This document shows, in pieces, positions 12,763 to 24,191 of a stretch of DNA of 64,000 nt. The position numbers and the translations under genes are program-made. The stretch spans positions 18,029,012-18,093,011 of the forward strand of contig NW_022145615.1 in NCBI RefSeq assembly GCF_000002235.5, given 5' to 3'. Origin of the DNA: Strongylocentrotus purpuratus. Taxonomy: Eukaryota > Echinodermata > Echinoidea > Camarodonta > Strongylocentrotidae. Each line of letters begins with the position of its first letter. Position 1 is the stretch's first letter. The notes under the pieces were generated by a model. It was not told the DNA's origin. It ran no database searches and saw only the letters and a list, made by a program, of their open reading frames with translations.

Positions 12763-13287
12763 ATTTGATTTAGGCCTGAGTCATGTCGGGATTTTCATAA
12801 ACCGGGTCCCGACGGCCTTGCACCGGTCGGGACCCGGTGTCCCGAAATCAGCTCGCAGGATTTGTCACTTGCCTCTATAAAAAGCGCATATCATCAGTAT
12901 GTCCCTTAAAAGTGACATTTTTATCAGTCAAATAAATCAACACATGCATACCTCGGCACAGATTGGTATATTCTTCCATTTGACATTATATTCATCCATG
13001 TTTAGTGCCATTATCGTGCCTCTAAAAGTAAAAAAACTCGAGCAAAAATATAAAGACTACAATCGAGCCGCCATTTTGATTTATGCAGGTTGAATAAATC
13101 TGGTCAAAAAATATGAATGTTAGAATAATAAAACGGCTTTCTAAAAAATTCTTCTGTACAATATACCGATCATATAATATTTTAAAGACAAAAATAAATA
13201 TTTATCTCTTATTTTAAACATCGCATGCTTTTTTTTAAAAGCTGAAAATTACTTGGTAATCACAAGAAGTTTCGATACGAATAGCTG

Positions 13288-13509
13288 TTGCAATGCAAGT
13301 TCAGACTAGTCTCGGAAAAATGCGCAGTGCTCCTTGTTAGCTATAATGCGTGCCAGAACGAACCCAAACAAAGACGTGATCGTAACGAGAAAAAATCATT
13401 AAAAACTACGAGAGCACAATTGGAAAGACAACTACTCAAAATTATCGTAAGCAGATACATAACTTGGAGGAAGAATACAATAGTTGTCCAAGAAAAGCCA
13501 CATAAATAG
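13288..13509 (+). pseudogene. Short basic peptide ORF in left arm of palindromic element
   Basis: 73 codons. Residues 1-48 match the ORF of the opposite arm (13681-13923) nearly residue for residue, including KFRLVSEKCAVLLV and QNEPKQRRDRNEKK. After LER the frame differs, but the next frame continues the match (TQNYRKQIHNLEEEYN), so this copy carries a frameshift. The peptide is basic and heptad-like in its second half, which would fit a short coiled coil. The family is unknown; it may be a relic of a captured exon or part of a transposon protein. Confidence 0.4.
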
Positions 13510-13548
13510 TGATATTTAATGAGTTACTATAGGTACAATCATTATCGG

Positions 13549-13662
13549 AAGGGCCTGCTGCAATATATCTAAACGTGTTTAAATTGAACACGAGGCAAAT
13601 ACCGCCCTCTACGGTAAAAAGCAGTATAACAAAGGATTCGAGTATTTGCAGCAGGCCCCTTG
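13549..13662. repeat. Small inverted repeat at centre of the palindromic element
   Basis: GGGCCTGCTGCAA on the left and TTGCAGCAGGCCC on the right bracket about 85 bp. This looks like a miniature element inserted in the spacer between the two arms, or the arm junction itself. No target duplication was resolved. Confidence 0.5.
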
Positions 13663-13680
13663 CGATAAAAATGTACCCAG

Positions 13681-13923
13681 TTACTCCTCGATTATCACAA
13701 TTTCTGTGGCATTTCTTGGGCGATTATTGAATTCTTTGTCCAAGTTATGTATCTGATTATGGTAATTTTGAGCAGTATATCTTTCTAATTGTGCTCTCGT
13801 AGTTTTTAATGATTTTTTTTTCTCGTTACGATCACGTCTTTGTTTGGGTTCGTTCTGGCACGCATTACAGATAACGAGGAGCACTGCGCATTTTTCCGAG
13901 ACTAGTCTGAACTTGCCTTGCAA
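13681..13923 (-). pseudogene. Short basic peptide ORF in right arm of palindromic element
   Basis: 80 codons, with an uninterrupted frame compared with the left-arm copy. Differences between the two copies are often conservative (Asp/Glu, Lys/Asn, Phe/Tyr), which hints at past coding constraint. Residues 26-40 are strongly basic, and residues 45-65 are polar and charged. There is no recognised domain. The frame starts at ATG near the boundary of the conserved block. A function is not claimed. Confidence 0.4.
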
Positions 13924-14434
13924 CAGCTATCCGTATCGAAACTTCTTGTGATTACCAAGTCATTTTCAGCTTTTAAAAGAAGCATGCGGTGTTCAAAATC
14001 AAAGAAAAAATATATATTTTGTCTTTTAAAAATTATTCGATCGGTATGTTGTAAAGAAGTACTTTTTAGAAAGTCGTTTTATTATTCAAACATTAATGTT
14101 TCTTTCAACCCGATTTATTAATTCTGCCGAGAGACCCGGCCAGTACAGTAGCTAGCTAGCAGCTGGCAACAACAACCCCATGGGGCGAACTGCTTTGCAA
14201 CCCATATTTATATCAGCAGTTCGGATTGATTCTGGATGAGCTAGAATACGATTGGTAACAATTAAATACTTAAGTTTTAGGGTGGATTGATTTTAGTGGT
14301 GTGCAAAACTGCAATTTCTTACATATTTCATTATTTTTTTCGGAGCGCCGGTTCTCAAAAAACGAAACCGGGACCCGACGGCAACGGTCGGGTCCCGGTG
14401 TGATCGACCGTACCGACTCAAGCCTAATTTGATT

Positions 14435-15063
14435 ACAACAAGGAAGTTTTCCTTTTACACAATGAATGTACCATATTAACATACAGTTCTTCTCTTGGCT
14501 GAATTTGCTGGGAATTGTTCAGATCAATCAATAAACAAGAGTTATTTGTTACACAAGTTGGTTCCATTATAATTTGCTCACATCTGAAATGAAATATCTC
14601 AGAGAGCTGTTTCGCCTACTACTGTACTTGCTGTTTGTTTGCTTCATATTACACAGAATGATCAAATCTGTTCTAGTTCCATCGATCATTTCAAGGTTGT
14701 ATTTAAATTTAGTAAACAAGTCAGAATTCGATGAGGGTGGTCTGTACCAAGTTACAACATGATACATTTTTTTGCTTTTCATCATGTACATGTACTTCTA
14801 TCGCAATAATTTCTAGGTCTGTTTGGCATGAATTCAGGTTAAACTGCATGTAAATAAAACTTCCTGAACATTGGTGGTGACTCCTCCAGCTGATCAGTGT
14901 CAATCTCAACATTCACAGGTGTACCCACTTCTGCAATTTCTTTGTCACATCTGGATTAATCTTATTAATCAATATGAAATTAACAATAGTGTTTTCAATT
15001 CATCAAAGTCCATGCATTTCAGTAAAGAAGCGATATTCCAGTGAACAATCTTGGGACCTTTAA
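14435..15063. other. No feature recognised
   Basis: Overlapping short ORFs on both strands with no recognisable product, ending at the TTAA that flanks the next MITE. Confidence 0.45.
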
Positions 15064-15591
15064 AGGTACTATGTCCCATTTGCAAGCCAAAATATGAAAA
15101 GGTTAAATTACAACGGCATTTGAAAGTAAATACTAATTTAGAACTTCCCTAAATAAAGGGGGTCTTGAAAATGTCTTTAAGTGGAGAAATAACGACTATT
15201 ACATGTAGTTGTCGAATCGACTTAAGAGCTATAGAGCCAGTAAGTAATATTCTGATTTTCAGACCATTGTACCGAATGGTCGTACGTTTTATGCTGCGCA
15301 AAGATTCAATCAGTTTAATTTTGGCCATTACAAGAAGTGGGTTATTGATGTAGACAAGGCTCATGTACCCTTTACAGCTCATTTTATGTACTACCAAAGA
15401 AGAAAAAAGCCAGTTTGTCACTCAATAGTGTCCGACAGTGAATTCTAGCAAATAAATGAGTTTCCTTCATAATTTGAATATTAGGACACTGCTAACATTT
15501 AAATTTCACAGATAGGACATACATGACATATTCATAATTCCTGCAAAGTTCTACAGAATTTGATGTTGGCTGCAAAAGAGACATAGTACCT
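15064..15591. mobile_element. TTAA-flanked MITE, family T2, copy 2
   Basis: Full-length sister of 1510-2036. Ends are AGGTACTATGTCCCATTTGC and GCAAAAGAGACATAGTACCT, with TTAA at 15060-15063 and 15592-15595. The two copies are co-linear throughout with many single-base differences, which indicates old insertions. Confidence 0.85.
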
Positions 15592-15734
15592 TTAATGGAT
15601 GTATAGGATGCCAATGCTCAACAACACATGTCTCTTGCATTTCAGTTGCACTGTTATATTGAATTCGCTCTCTGTCTCATTAAACCAAAAGAATAGGGAT
15701 ATTATGTAAAAAGTGAACAAAATGGCCATTGTCG

Positions 15735-15810
15735 TTACCCTATATTGTCATTACTCTATATTGTTGTTACCCTAGTTTATTGTTGTTACCCTGTATTGTC
15801 GTTAGCTATA
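15735..15810. repeat. Short tandem repeat of GTTGTTACCCTATATT
   Basis: About four imperfect units of 18-20 bp built on GTTACCCTATATTGTC. No coding or regulatory meaning is evident. Confidence 0.8.
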
Positions 15811-16013
15811 TCAAGGCACTGACAGAATTAGAGCAAAAAATTGAATCTCAAACCGATGAGAGAGCATTAAAAGAACATGAGTAGATCCTCATGTGCATTA
15901 TCATGGCATGTACAGTAACATTAGCTCCTTATCACAGCATGATTTCTTTTAACTGATCAATGAATGCAGTTAAATGATGCTTGCTGTGTGATAGGCATTA
16001 TACATTTATTATA

Positions 16014-16540
16014 GCTGCATTTACACTGCAGCCAAAAATCATTGGTTTTTCTCACATTCTGGTGTTTTGCTACCGGCAAACACACAAAAAATCAAAATCC
16101 ACCTTTGGATGGGGATTTTTTTAAATGCCTGCCGAACTTTCACCGAGTTTTGCAGTGTAAAAGCTAACTTCGGTAAGATACCCATTTTTTCCGCTAACGC
16201 AACTTTCCTCGCTTCCGTGCTAACACATGCCACGCACTAACGAGTGACACATCTATGAACATGACGGACAAAGCAAGAGGACGAAATATACAGTTCCTCA
16301 GGTAGACAAAGGAAAATCCTTTCACTGCTATTATGTAACATGTATAGAACAGGTGAATATGCATCTTTATCTACCTGAGGAACTGTATATTTTGTCCTCT
16401 TTCTTTGTCCGTCATGTTCATAGTGACATACGCACTTCTCATTAAAAATTCAATATGAGCAAACTTTGTCCAGTAGTGTAAATGGTTGTAAAAAAAATCA
16501 AGGATTTTTCAAAATGGTGTTTGAGATGTGTAAATGGGCC
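16014..16540. mobile_element. TIR element with GCTGCATTTACAC and GTGTAAATGGGCC ends, copy 1
   Basis: Outer ends GCTGCATTTACACTG and GATGTGTAAATGGGCC are roughly inverted. The same ends and interior words (GTGTTTTGCTACCGG, AAAATGGTGTTTGAGATGTG) occur in opposite orientation at 26399-26910. This copy is interrupted by a palindromic insertion at 16250-16424. Confidence 0.65.
16250..16424. mobile_element. Palindromic mini-element nested in TIR element
   Basis: Two arms of about 60 bp are inverted copies: CTATGAACATGACGGACAAA and GAGGACGAAATATACAGTTCC on the left, with their complements on the right, around a spacer of about 50 bp. The sister copy of the host element at 26399-26910 lacks it, which supports it being an insertion. 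Confidence 0.7.
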
Positions 16541-16556
16541 CAATACATAAACTATA

Positions 16557-16840
16557 AAAAGCATCACGGGCCACTAAGCTCATCAATCTTTATGAATTGA
16601 ACCCATCCCCGAAAGTAGCTCAACCGCACTGTTCATTTTTCATGTTTGATGGGCATTGGCCATTCATAATACATTTATACGAGCAGACGACTACAGAGAG
16701 AGCATCACGGGTCACTAAGCTCATCTACTCTATGAATTGATCCATTCCCAACAGGAGTTCAACCACAACGTTCCAGTTTTTTCTATCACGAATCTACACT
16801 TTCCAACAATAAAATTGTTTGCATAGGACTCTAAGAGTAG
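16557..16840. repeat. Two-unit tandem duplication, about 144-bp period
   Basis: AGCATCACGGGCCACTAAGC and the following CTCATCAATCT...ATGAATTGA recur 144 bases later as AGCATCACGGGTCACTAAGC. The units differ by several substitutions. Confidence 0.75.
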
Positions 16841-16920
16841 CTTCTAAAGTTCACACGCTACTCTTCATTGACTATTAAAGGGTATGTCAAAGGAAACATC
16901 TTTCTCCACTATACCATAAT

Positions 16921-17215
16921 AATAATACCCTGGTATTTCTGCTTATATAGCGCTTAATACATTGGCAAGTCCGAGTTTCTTAGCGCTTTACAGTTATTAC
17001 CCCCGGGCGTCCGATTCTGGCTTGCCCGCACACAATGTATGCACTTTCTCCACTCCCTGGGGAGCATTCCAGCAAGAGCTACTAGGCTCAAATTGCTAAG
17101 CATATTGCAATGGCTTTCGCATCCTACCGGGTACCCATTTAACACCTGGGTGGAGAGTGGCAAATGTAGATCAATGTCTTGCCAAAGGACATTAGTGAAA
17201 CCTGTAGTAGAGGAG
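16921..17215 (-). mobile_element. SINE-like repeat
   Basis: The minus-strand 3' part has the form AAGCGCTATATAAGCAGAAA with an ATTATT tail. The body holds ACCTGGGTGGAGAGTGGCAA, CTTGCCAAAGGACATTAGTG and CCTACCGGGTACCCATTTAA (plus-strand words), a block widespread in sea urchin and other deuterostome genomes. Related tails are at 21040-21117 and 44485-44553, and a fragment of the body is at 25828-25890. I could not place a pol III A/B box pair with confidence. Confidence 0.55.
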
Positions 17216-18300
17216 GATACTAAGAATCATTTGCAATTTCTCATTTTTATCCTGTCAGAAGAAACAATTTGCTTTAGATATAATGTTGGATCAATAAAAG
17301 CATGATGAAAGCCACCGATTGGAGACACGTACGAAGGAATTGAAATACCTGCCTAGCTTTGAATTGGATACAGGGAAGCATCATATCAGTCACAAGCTGA
17401 TACTGACTGAAATTTTCACTTGCATCAAGGCATTGTACTCCGCAGCTCCTTTATGCCACATTACCATGGAAACAAACAATGTTTTTCAACGATAACGGGC
17501 TCCACGCAAACAGAGAATGAGCACATTGTGAGAGGTTCTGAGTGTATGACTCTTAACTGCCTTTAGTCACAGAAACTCTTGAATTATGTAGCACTCTCAC
17601 TTTACACTTCACTTCAAAAGCATCATTCAACAAGAGCTGAAGCAAGCATTGTCAAATAGGCCATTTTCATAATGTAATCACATTTAATGCACAGATCTTT
17701 GTTAAGTGCCTCGTTACAAATTATTTCATATCCCATTACACATAATTGTATTTGAATAGGCAAAATGTGAATTGCATGTACATTCTGTGTTGTTAGGTAG
17801 GACAAACTATATTGTTTGTCCTACCTACATGTAGCAACCATTTAATTTACCATGTACATGCATGACTCACACAGAAATAGGTCACTAAGTCACTTTCCTA
17901 TTTTTTCAGGATTAAAAATGTGGAGGATACTGTAGAGGGTGAATTTGAATAAGGATTTAGTGGATAAGGTGGGGAAAGGGGAGTGTATTCAGCATTATTT
18001 GAACATTTTACATGTTTTCTGAAGCAAAACCTGGAATTCTAAAGTCTAGACACAAGGTCACACGCCTGTGAGCATCAGAATATTTCCAGTTTGATTGAGC
18101 TTTCAACCATCTCAAGCTGCCTTAATCCTGTACCCAAATGTACACAACTCCATTTTTTTTGGAAGCCCCAAAATATGTCAGAACCATAGGAACAAACAGA
18201 GTAGAGAACAAAAGGAACTGGGATGTACACGTAGGCGATAGGAAACAAAACAACTACTGTAATGTAGGTGTATGGGCCTACATGTACATCATGTGTTTGG
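17216..18300. other. No gene recognised; contains a short perfect hairpin
   Basis: Nothing gene-like. The one structure is the hairpin at 17794-17827, listed separately. Confidence 0.45.
17794..17827. repeat. Perfect 14-bp stem hairpin, TATATT loop
   Basis: TAGGTAGGACAAAC and its exact complement GTTTGTCCTACCTA flank a six-base loop. It is too short for a canonical animal pre-microRNA (usually about 60-70 nt). It may be a remnant of a fold-back element. Confidence 0.7.
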
Positions 18301-18304
18301 AAAC

Positions 18305-18350
18305 TTGGGGAGGGGAGGGGAGGGGAGGGGAGGGGAGGGGAGGGGAGGGG
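18305..18350. repeat. (AGGGG)n microsatellite
   Basis: About nine copies of GGGGA in perfect register. G-runs of four at 5-bp spacing could fold as a G-quadruplex; this is inference only. Confidence 0.95.
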
Positions 18351-19880
18351 AATTAGTATTTAAAAAAAAATTATTGTAATGTTTTCATATCTGTTGAAGA
18401 TAATGTACTGATGGCTTTCACAATCGGAGTGCCTCACGTATGTATAGATACATGTGCATCTCCATTGACCTCTCAACATTAATGTTATATCATTGTCTAA
18501 TACCTAAGATCTGCTATCCTATCAGATCAGATTTATTCCTGCAATTTTACCTGTTAATGTACTAACATTGATATGTATGTATCAGAGAGTAATTGTGTAC
18601 TGTAATCAAAATTTTTGGGGTGAACCTTGCTCTTTTCAGAAGAAAATACAGCAGTGTTTATATTTTGGCTTTGGAAAACTGAATTTGACCTGTTTGAGTT
18701 TTTATTCCTTTTACCTGCAGCATGTATTTTGTTCATTTTTTAAAATTGAAAATAACAACAAAAAAAGGCTTGCAAATGAAACTGCTTTTCATTAGACAAT
18801 AAACCAATATCATTTCAATGTTCTATGTGTTGACTCGGATCTGTTGAGTATTTTGTTTTCATGAAACCGCGCAGTTACAAGGGTTCCCAGTCAAGAGTAC
18901 TTCACACACATGAAGCTGTTGTATGGCTTTAAATTGTCAAAATATCCAAGATGTGCTCCTAATGAAATATTTGTCTATTGTTTGTGCCATGTTTAACTAT
19001 ACTGGTGAGTGGTGACATTACTAATTCACCAATAACAAATTGCCATTAATATAGAACGATTCCCAATTGACTTTATTCAATTCAGTTTATTTCACATCTC
19101 TCTTTAAAAACATAAAATAACAATGAAACGTGAAGCAATTTAAAAGTAAATGCAATATGAACAAAAAAATCTCTATCATTCCTCCAGTTTGTTTGTTTCC
19201 TTCAATAAATCTAAATTTCCAACTTTCCTTATAAATCCATAGCAACTTGCTATAAAATTTGAGTTTCCTGATGATCTATATCTTACCTTTCAATTGCTGA
19301 TTATCTGGAAATATTATGCAACCATGACCCATCGGACTTGACCTACGGAATAGACATGAAAATGTAAATTGTTAATATCATCACTGAACAGTCACACCAA
19401 TATACATTTAGACATTAAAAAAACTTAAATCATGGAATCTTTTCATTTTGGCAAGGAGAATAGCAACATTTGAATGATACTCCATGGAACTTTATAGTGG
19501 GTGTTGTTTGATCAAAGATATAGATTCAGGATTATGGTTATGATTTTGATAAAAACTTTAGGGTTATTGCTAGGATTCGATATTACATTAGGTCCAGGAT
19601 TGAAGTTATTAATTTGGTCAGTATTTGAACTTGGCAGCAGAGAAATTTTTGCCTGTTAAACAGGAATGAATAACCACCCTTTGTGCTGCAAGACAAAGTA
19701 AATAAACCTTATCAATAGCATTATCAATAGGTAACACGTAGACGCAAACCTGTGAAAAATGACACATGATACAATTATTTGTCATATCATAATTAGATAG
19801 TAATCTTACTATGGCCATGTACATGTACATGTACATGTAGTTAATCATTGAAAGAAATTAAACAAGTCAGCACAAAGCGT
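18351..19880. other. No feature recognised
   Basis: AT-rich DNA. A CATGTACATGTACATGTACATG run lies near 19815-19838. There are no credible ORFs or paired termini. Confidence 0.45.
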
Positions 19881-19899
19881 ACCATCCCCTCGCCGGGTA

Positions 19900-20530
19900 C
19901 AAATGGCCTTTATTTAATAACAATTTTTGCATATGAGCTGTGACAAATTGGCATACATACTCAACAACATTACTTACGTTATTGAATGAAATCCACATTT
20001 TTTCGTATATAATAAGCTATGGTCGCATATTTAATGAGCTATGACCTTTGACCTACATACACCAAAATTGGTCTTAGGCTGTATTTTAATACCATGTACC
20101 TTCATATCAAATTTCAATATAATCTATAAAACATTACTAAATTTATTGAACGGAAACCACATATTCGTATGTTCATTAATTATTTTTGCTTATTTAATGG
20201 GCCATGACCTTTGACCTATATACTCCGAATATTGAACTTGGTTGTATTTTGATACTTTGTACATGTACCTTTTTTCAAATTTCATTGAAATCTGACAAAC
20301 ATTACTGAAGTTATTGAACGGAAAACAAATTTTCGAATAATTAGCATTTTTTGCATATTTAATGAGCTATGACCTTTGACCTACATACTCCAAATCAAAC
20401 TTAGGCTGTGTTTTGATACCATGCACCTTCATATCGAATTTCATTAAAATCCGTCAAACATTACTAAAGTTATCGAACAGAAACCAGATTTGTTACGGAC
20501 AGACGGACGAAAGGACGGACGACAGCGAGT
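19900..20530. repeat. Tandem array with perfect DR1-type TGACCTTTGACCT
   Basis: Four partial to full units of about 164 bp share GCATATTTAATGAGCTATGA, CCTTTGACCTACATACTCC, ACCTTCATATCAAATTTCA and AACATTACTAAAGTTATTGA. TGACCTTTGACCT is perfect at 20042-20054, 20205-20217 and 20370-20382. The array ends in GACGGACGAAAGGACGGACG. It has the same general plan as the arrays at 7441-8335 and about 39030-40010. Confidence 0.8.
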
Positions 20531-21039
20531 TTCATCCCCTCATTTACATTTGGAATTATCTACTTAAGCACATTGCTTGAATTGATAAAAGGACAAAAGA
20601 AAAAGATTCCCATTGATTTTTAAACACCAAGACAAGCCCAAAATTGTATATAATAATCAATCGAATTTAAATTTTTTTGGTTATATCACTTTCAAAAAAA
20701 CTTGATTTGTGTTTTTTTATGCATCGCAGGTTTTTTTAGGTAAAGCATGGGTGCCTCAAGGACCTTTTATTGGACCTATAATAATAACCTATCAATAATT
20801 TGCTCAAAAGTACTTAAATACCACTTGCCTTAAATATATAGCTAAATGAAGAGACAAGAAAAAGAATTCATGACCAATACATCAAGACCCTTGAAACTTG
20901 AAGAAACAGGTCCGAAATCTAAGTTCCGTTACGAAAAATGTTCCAAATTCTTGTAGCACAGAATGGGTTAAGTAACCAATAAACATACCATCGTAAAAAA
21001 GTAACACATGCTTCTTTCGCATCCTGAATTTTCTTGAAT
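20531..21039. other. No feature recognised
   Basis: AT-rich unique-looking sequence between the DR1 array and a SINE tail. Confidence 0.4.
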
Positions 21040-21117
21040 ACCGGGGTAATAGTATATTTGTAAAGTGCTTAGAGACATTGTATTAAGTGCTATATAAAAG
21101 CTAAATATTATTATTGA
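21040..21117 (+). mobile_element. SINE tail fragment
   Basis: Contains GTAAAGTGCTTAGAGACATT followed by GTATTAAGTGCTATATAAAA and an ATTATT end. This matches 44485-44553 and the complement of 16921-16990. Confidence 0.6.
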
Positions 21118-21211
21118 AATATTTTAATGCATTCTTTTTTCTCTCCAGAATAAGACCATTTAAAATGTCACTTAATATCAAAAGTAGGGCAGAGATCTTG
21201 GGTACCTCTAA

Positions 21212-21740
21212 TACTGTTTTCACACTGGCAAAATTTTGCTTAACCCCGTACTATAGGTGGGGTTAAGGGGGGGGGGGTCTTAGCCCCACCTATAGTCCAG
21301 GGTTAAGCCTATTCCACTTTCTGTTCAGACTCGTATTTACCAAAGTGGGCTAGCCCCACCTATAGTACGGGGTTAACTAACCCTGCAAAATAGCAGGGCT
21401 AACCCCGCAATTATGGTGCTAACTCCTGCTAACCCCGCAATTGCGGTGCCAAGCAAATGAATGAGAACAGAAACGAAAAATAGTCTGGTACTACGCAATG
21501 GAGCGTATCGCAGCTGGCCAGATGCAAAGTAAGGAGCCCACTGTCCAATCATAACATTCACCATATCCGGGGCTAACGAATTGCAGTGAGAACAACGTGA
21601 ATTTTCTTATTCCGGAATAGGCACTAGTACGGGACTAAAAACAGAGTGTGTGAAAAGCCAAAAAAAATATCCCGGGGTTAAGGATAGTACGGGGCTAAGC
21701 AAAGTACGGGGTTAAGCAAAACCAGTGTGAAAAGAGTGTA
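21212..21740. mobile_element. MITE with CACACTGG ends, copy 2
   Basis: Left TACTGTTTTCACACTGGCAA and right CCAGTGTGAAAAGAGTGTA are inverted. Just inside are TTTTGCTTAACCCCGTACT and its inverse AGTACGGGGTTAAGCAAAA. The interior carries further inverted TAGCCCCACCTATAG blocks, so the transcript could fold extensively. It pairs with 8779-9260. No coding potential is seen. Confidence 0.8.
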
Positions 21741-22480
21741 AGTAGAACATTAAAATTATTACTAAAGTCCTATCTGCACGTTCTGAGCACTCTTCTTTGT
21801 GGTCAAAATACAAAACAAATGGCATCTACCAAGCCTGTTACGTGCACCTGTTATTTGCACTAGATTCTTATTTAGTATCATAGTAATTTGAGTCAGAAGA
21901 AAACCTGTAACAAAAAAAAAAAAAACTTGTATATGTGCATAAATATGAAAATTGGCATGTACGTGCCTAGTACAAGTAGTTCGTCTACTCTTGGATAAAG
22001 GTAAATGACTGTAAGTCGAATCCCAAGCAATAATCTCTTTTTTATTGAAGCAACAAAGATATATAATTTGGTGTTAAATTGACCATCTACATGTATGTTG
22101 AAATTTAAAAAATAACTTGCGCATCTTGGGTGGTGGTGGTGGGGGTGGGGCAAGGGGGAGGGGTGTAGTAGGTCATCCGGTAAATCTTGACAAGATATAA
22201 TGCTCTAGCCCAAGTTGACCCATCTAATACAGCCCCCATCAAATGCAGATTAAATTAGGGGAGAAATCAGATGAATAATGATTCCTAAGACAATTCTCTG
22301 GGGGTTTTTTCATGGGAAAAACAGAAATAATTATGGGAAATAAGCTGAGAACTTGGCCATGTCAGTCAAGAGTTTGATGCTTCTGAAGTTCCCCAAAGAC
22401 AACATAATGTATGTACGACTTTGACTCTCCCATGCTTATAAGTTATAGTACATGAACAAATTGTGAAAATGCCAGCAGAT
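21741..22480. other. No feature recognised
   Basis: Contains a GGTGGTGGTGGGGGTGGGG patch at about 22130-22165 and nothing gene-like. Confidence 0.4.
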
Positions 22481-22485
22481 CGTAA

Positions 22486-22679
22486 AGGCTGTCTGTACTA
22501 GTTTGGCTAGGAGGGATAAGTTCACCCAGGGTGGTCACTGACAGGTGGCTATCTCATCAAGTCAGCTCTCAATTAACATAAGAAAAAGAGAATCATGGGG
22601 AACCAATGGTCACCGATTAGGCATTGTTTTATAAATAGAGGGAGCAAGTGCATGTAGCTACAAGTAGTACAGTTGGGCT
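22486..22679. mobile_element. TTAA-type MITE, family T4, copy 1
   Basis: Shares its whole length with 42368-42554 and, inverted, with 46429-46608. Core words are GGTGGTCACTGACAGGTGGC, TTAACATAAGAAAAAGAG and CACCGATTAGGCATTGTTT. The left flank is GTAA (a diverged TTAA) and the right flank TTAA. The ends AGGCTGTCTGTACT and AGTTGGGCT are imperfectly inverted. Confidence 0.75.
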
Positions 22680-22683
22680 TTAA

Positions 22684-23390
22684 TCTTCATATCAACATGT
22701 TTATAAATGCATTTTTTACCCACAAAATAGATCTAAAACTCTTGGATACGATTTGATAGACTGTAGTTATAACATGAACTTTCTATGGACTCTATGCACC
22801 CAAGCTATAATATCTAGAGCTGAGTATGCATCAGGTCAAACTGTAATTAGCGATGCATGCACTTAAGATACGCTAATCCTACACACACTAATGCATCAAT
22901 GTAAATTAGCCAACTGTAAATTGCAGTTTATTGACATCTCTACCAAAAGGTTTTCTAGGCCATACAATATGTATTCCATAAAATATAACTATAATAAGTT
23001 TTATCTCTTAATATTTTATTGATTCATAGTGCAATTCTTGTTGTCCCTTTTTTGTGTGTGGGTGTGTTTGTGTGATAAAGAAGCAGGACTTTGTTCCTTG
23101 TACCAGTATTAACCTCCACATTTGTTAACATTTTGTTTATATAGAGTGAAAAACATACAATTGACTTATAAATTATGTTTATGTACTTTAAGTTTACTTT
23201 GTTGCTCAGTTATAAACATATTTACTGCATATATAATGAGTTTTTGTTTAATTATGTTTATCTTGTACGTATTATAACCAATTAATATTGAAAACGTTTA
23301 TTATTTCATTAAATTGTATGTTCTTGTTTGTATTACATTTGGAGGAATAAAACAAAATTACTGAACAAAATATATATAGTGGGTGTCTAC
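22684..23390. other. No feature recognised
   Basis: AT-rich sequence with no repeats or ORFs of note. Confidence 0.4.
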
Positions 23391-23392
23391 AT

Positions 23393-23493
23393 GTCGTCCT
23401 TGTTTTCACGAAGTGACGGTAGTGAGGAAAATCGTAACGCAAAGTGAATGCAATTTTTTTTCACTACTGTCACTTCGTGAAAACAGCGACGAT
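23393..23493. repeat. About 100-bp hairpin element, copy 1
   Basis: Arms GTTTTCACGAAGTGACGGTAG and CTACTGTCACTTCGTGAAAAC are complementary over about 33 bp around a loop of about 35 nt. A second copy with the same arms is at 38467-38568. The length and pairing resemble a very small fold-back MITE. A small RNA precursor is possible but untested. Confidence 0.75.
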
Positions 23494-24128
23494 GTGTGTG
23501 TGGGGGTGGGGTGTAGTTGCCTACTGAGTGCATATATACATGTACGCATGAACTATTTCTAGATATTCCTGGATAATAAAAATGCTTTTCATTGTACCAT
23601 ACGTACATGTATTCTCCTATAGAATTCATTTTTTTTCTTTTATAAATAGCTCAACCATGCACGAGCATTCTCTACATGGGTCAAGTTTCTTTCGTATAGT
23701 TCAGAGCATCATAAAATGGGAGCAGTTATAATACATATTCATGGGGATAACCGTTTCCTTCCTGCATTTATACTTAATTGGTGGGTTTCACTTTCACATT
23801 CCATGAATTAAACATGCAAGCCTTGTTTGTCATTGTCAAATGTCATACTGGTCGATATCGAGAGAATTGGCAATCACAATTGCACATACAGCTTTCACAC
23901 ATCAAATACTTGAAGAAATGTCTTCTATTAGTGTACGTGTACATGCAATAAAAGACTGATATCTCTTCAATAAAGTTCAACGATCAGAATAAGCAAATAC
24001 AATAAAAATTGAGTAGTACATGTATGTACGTACATGTACCATCTCCATCTAAAGATCCATATTTCAACAATCTTGAACTCACTTACCAAGTAATGATTCC
24101 TATTGTTACCTCACTGCCCCTCCCCCTT

Positions 24129-24144
24129 ACCCCTTTTCTCTGTC

Positions 24145-24191
<47 letters not shown>
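24129..24191. repeat. (TC)n microsatellite ending in (CA)n
   Basis: CTCTGTCTCTCTC followed by TC repeats and then CACACACA. It produces a false Leu-Ser ORF. Confidence 0.95.

Larger units (their letters stand above)
12771..14426. mobile_element. hAT-like palindromic element with perfect 8-bp target duplication
   Basis: ATTTGATT occurs immediately outside both ends (12763-12770 and 14427-14434). The ends are inverted: TAGGCCTGAGTC on the left and GACTCAAGCCTA on the right. Inside each end is a GC-rich block with GGGTCCCGACGG and CGGTCGGGACCC-type words. The rest is a long inverted repeat (left arm to about 13505, right arm from about 13681), so the whole element is nearly a palindrome. An 8-bp duplication is the hallmark of hAT transposons. 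No transposase domain is recognised, so it is non-autonomous. A related end (GACTCGGGCCTA) is at about 55700. Confidence 0.8.
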
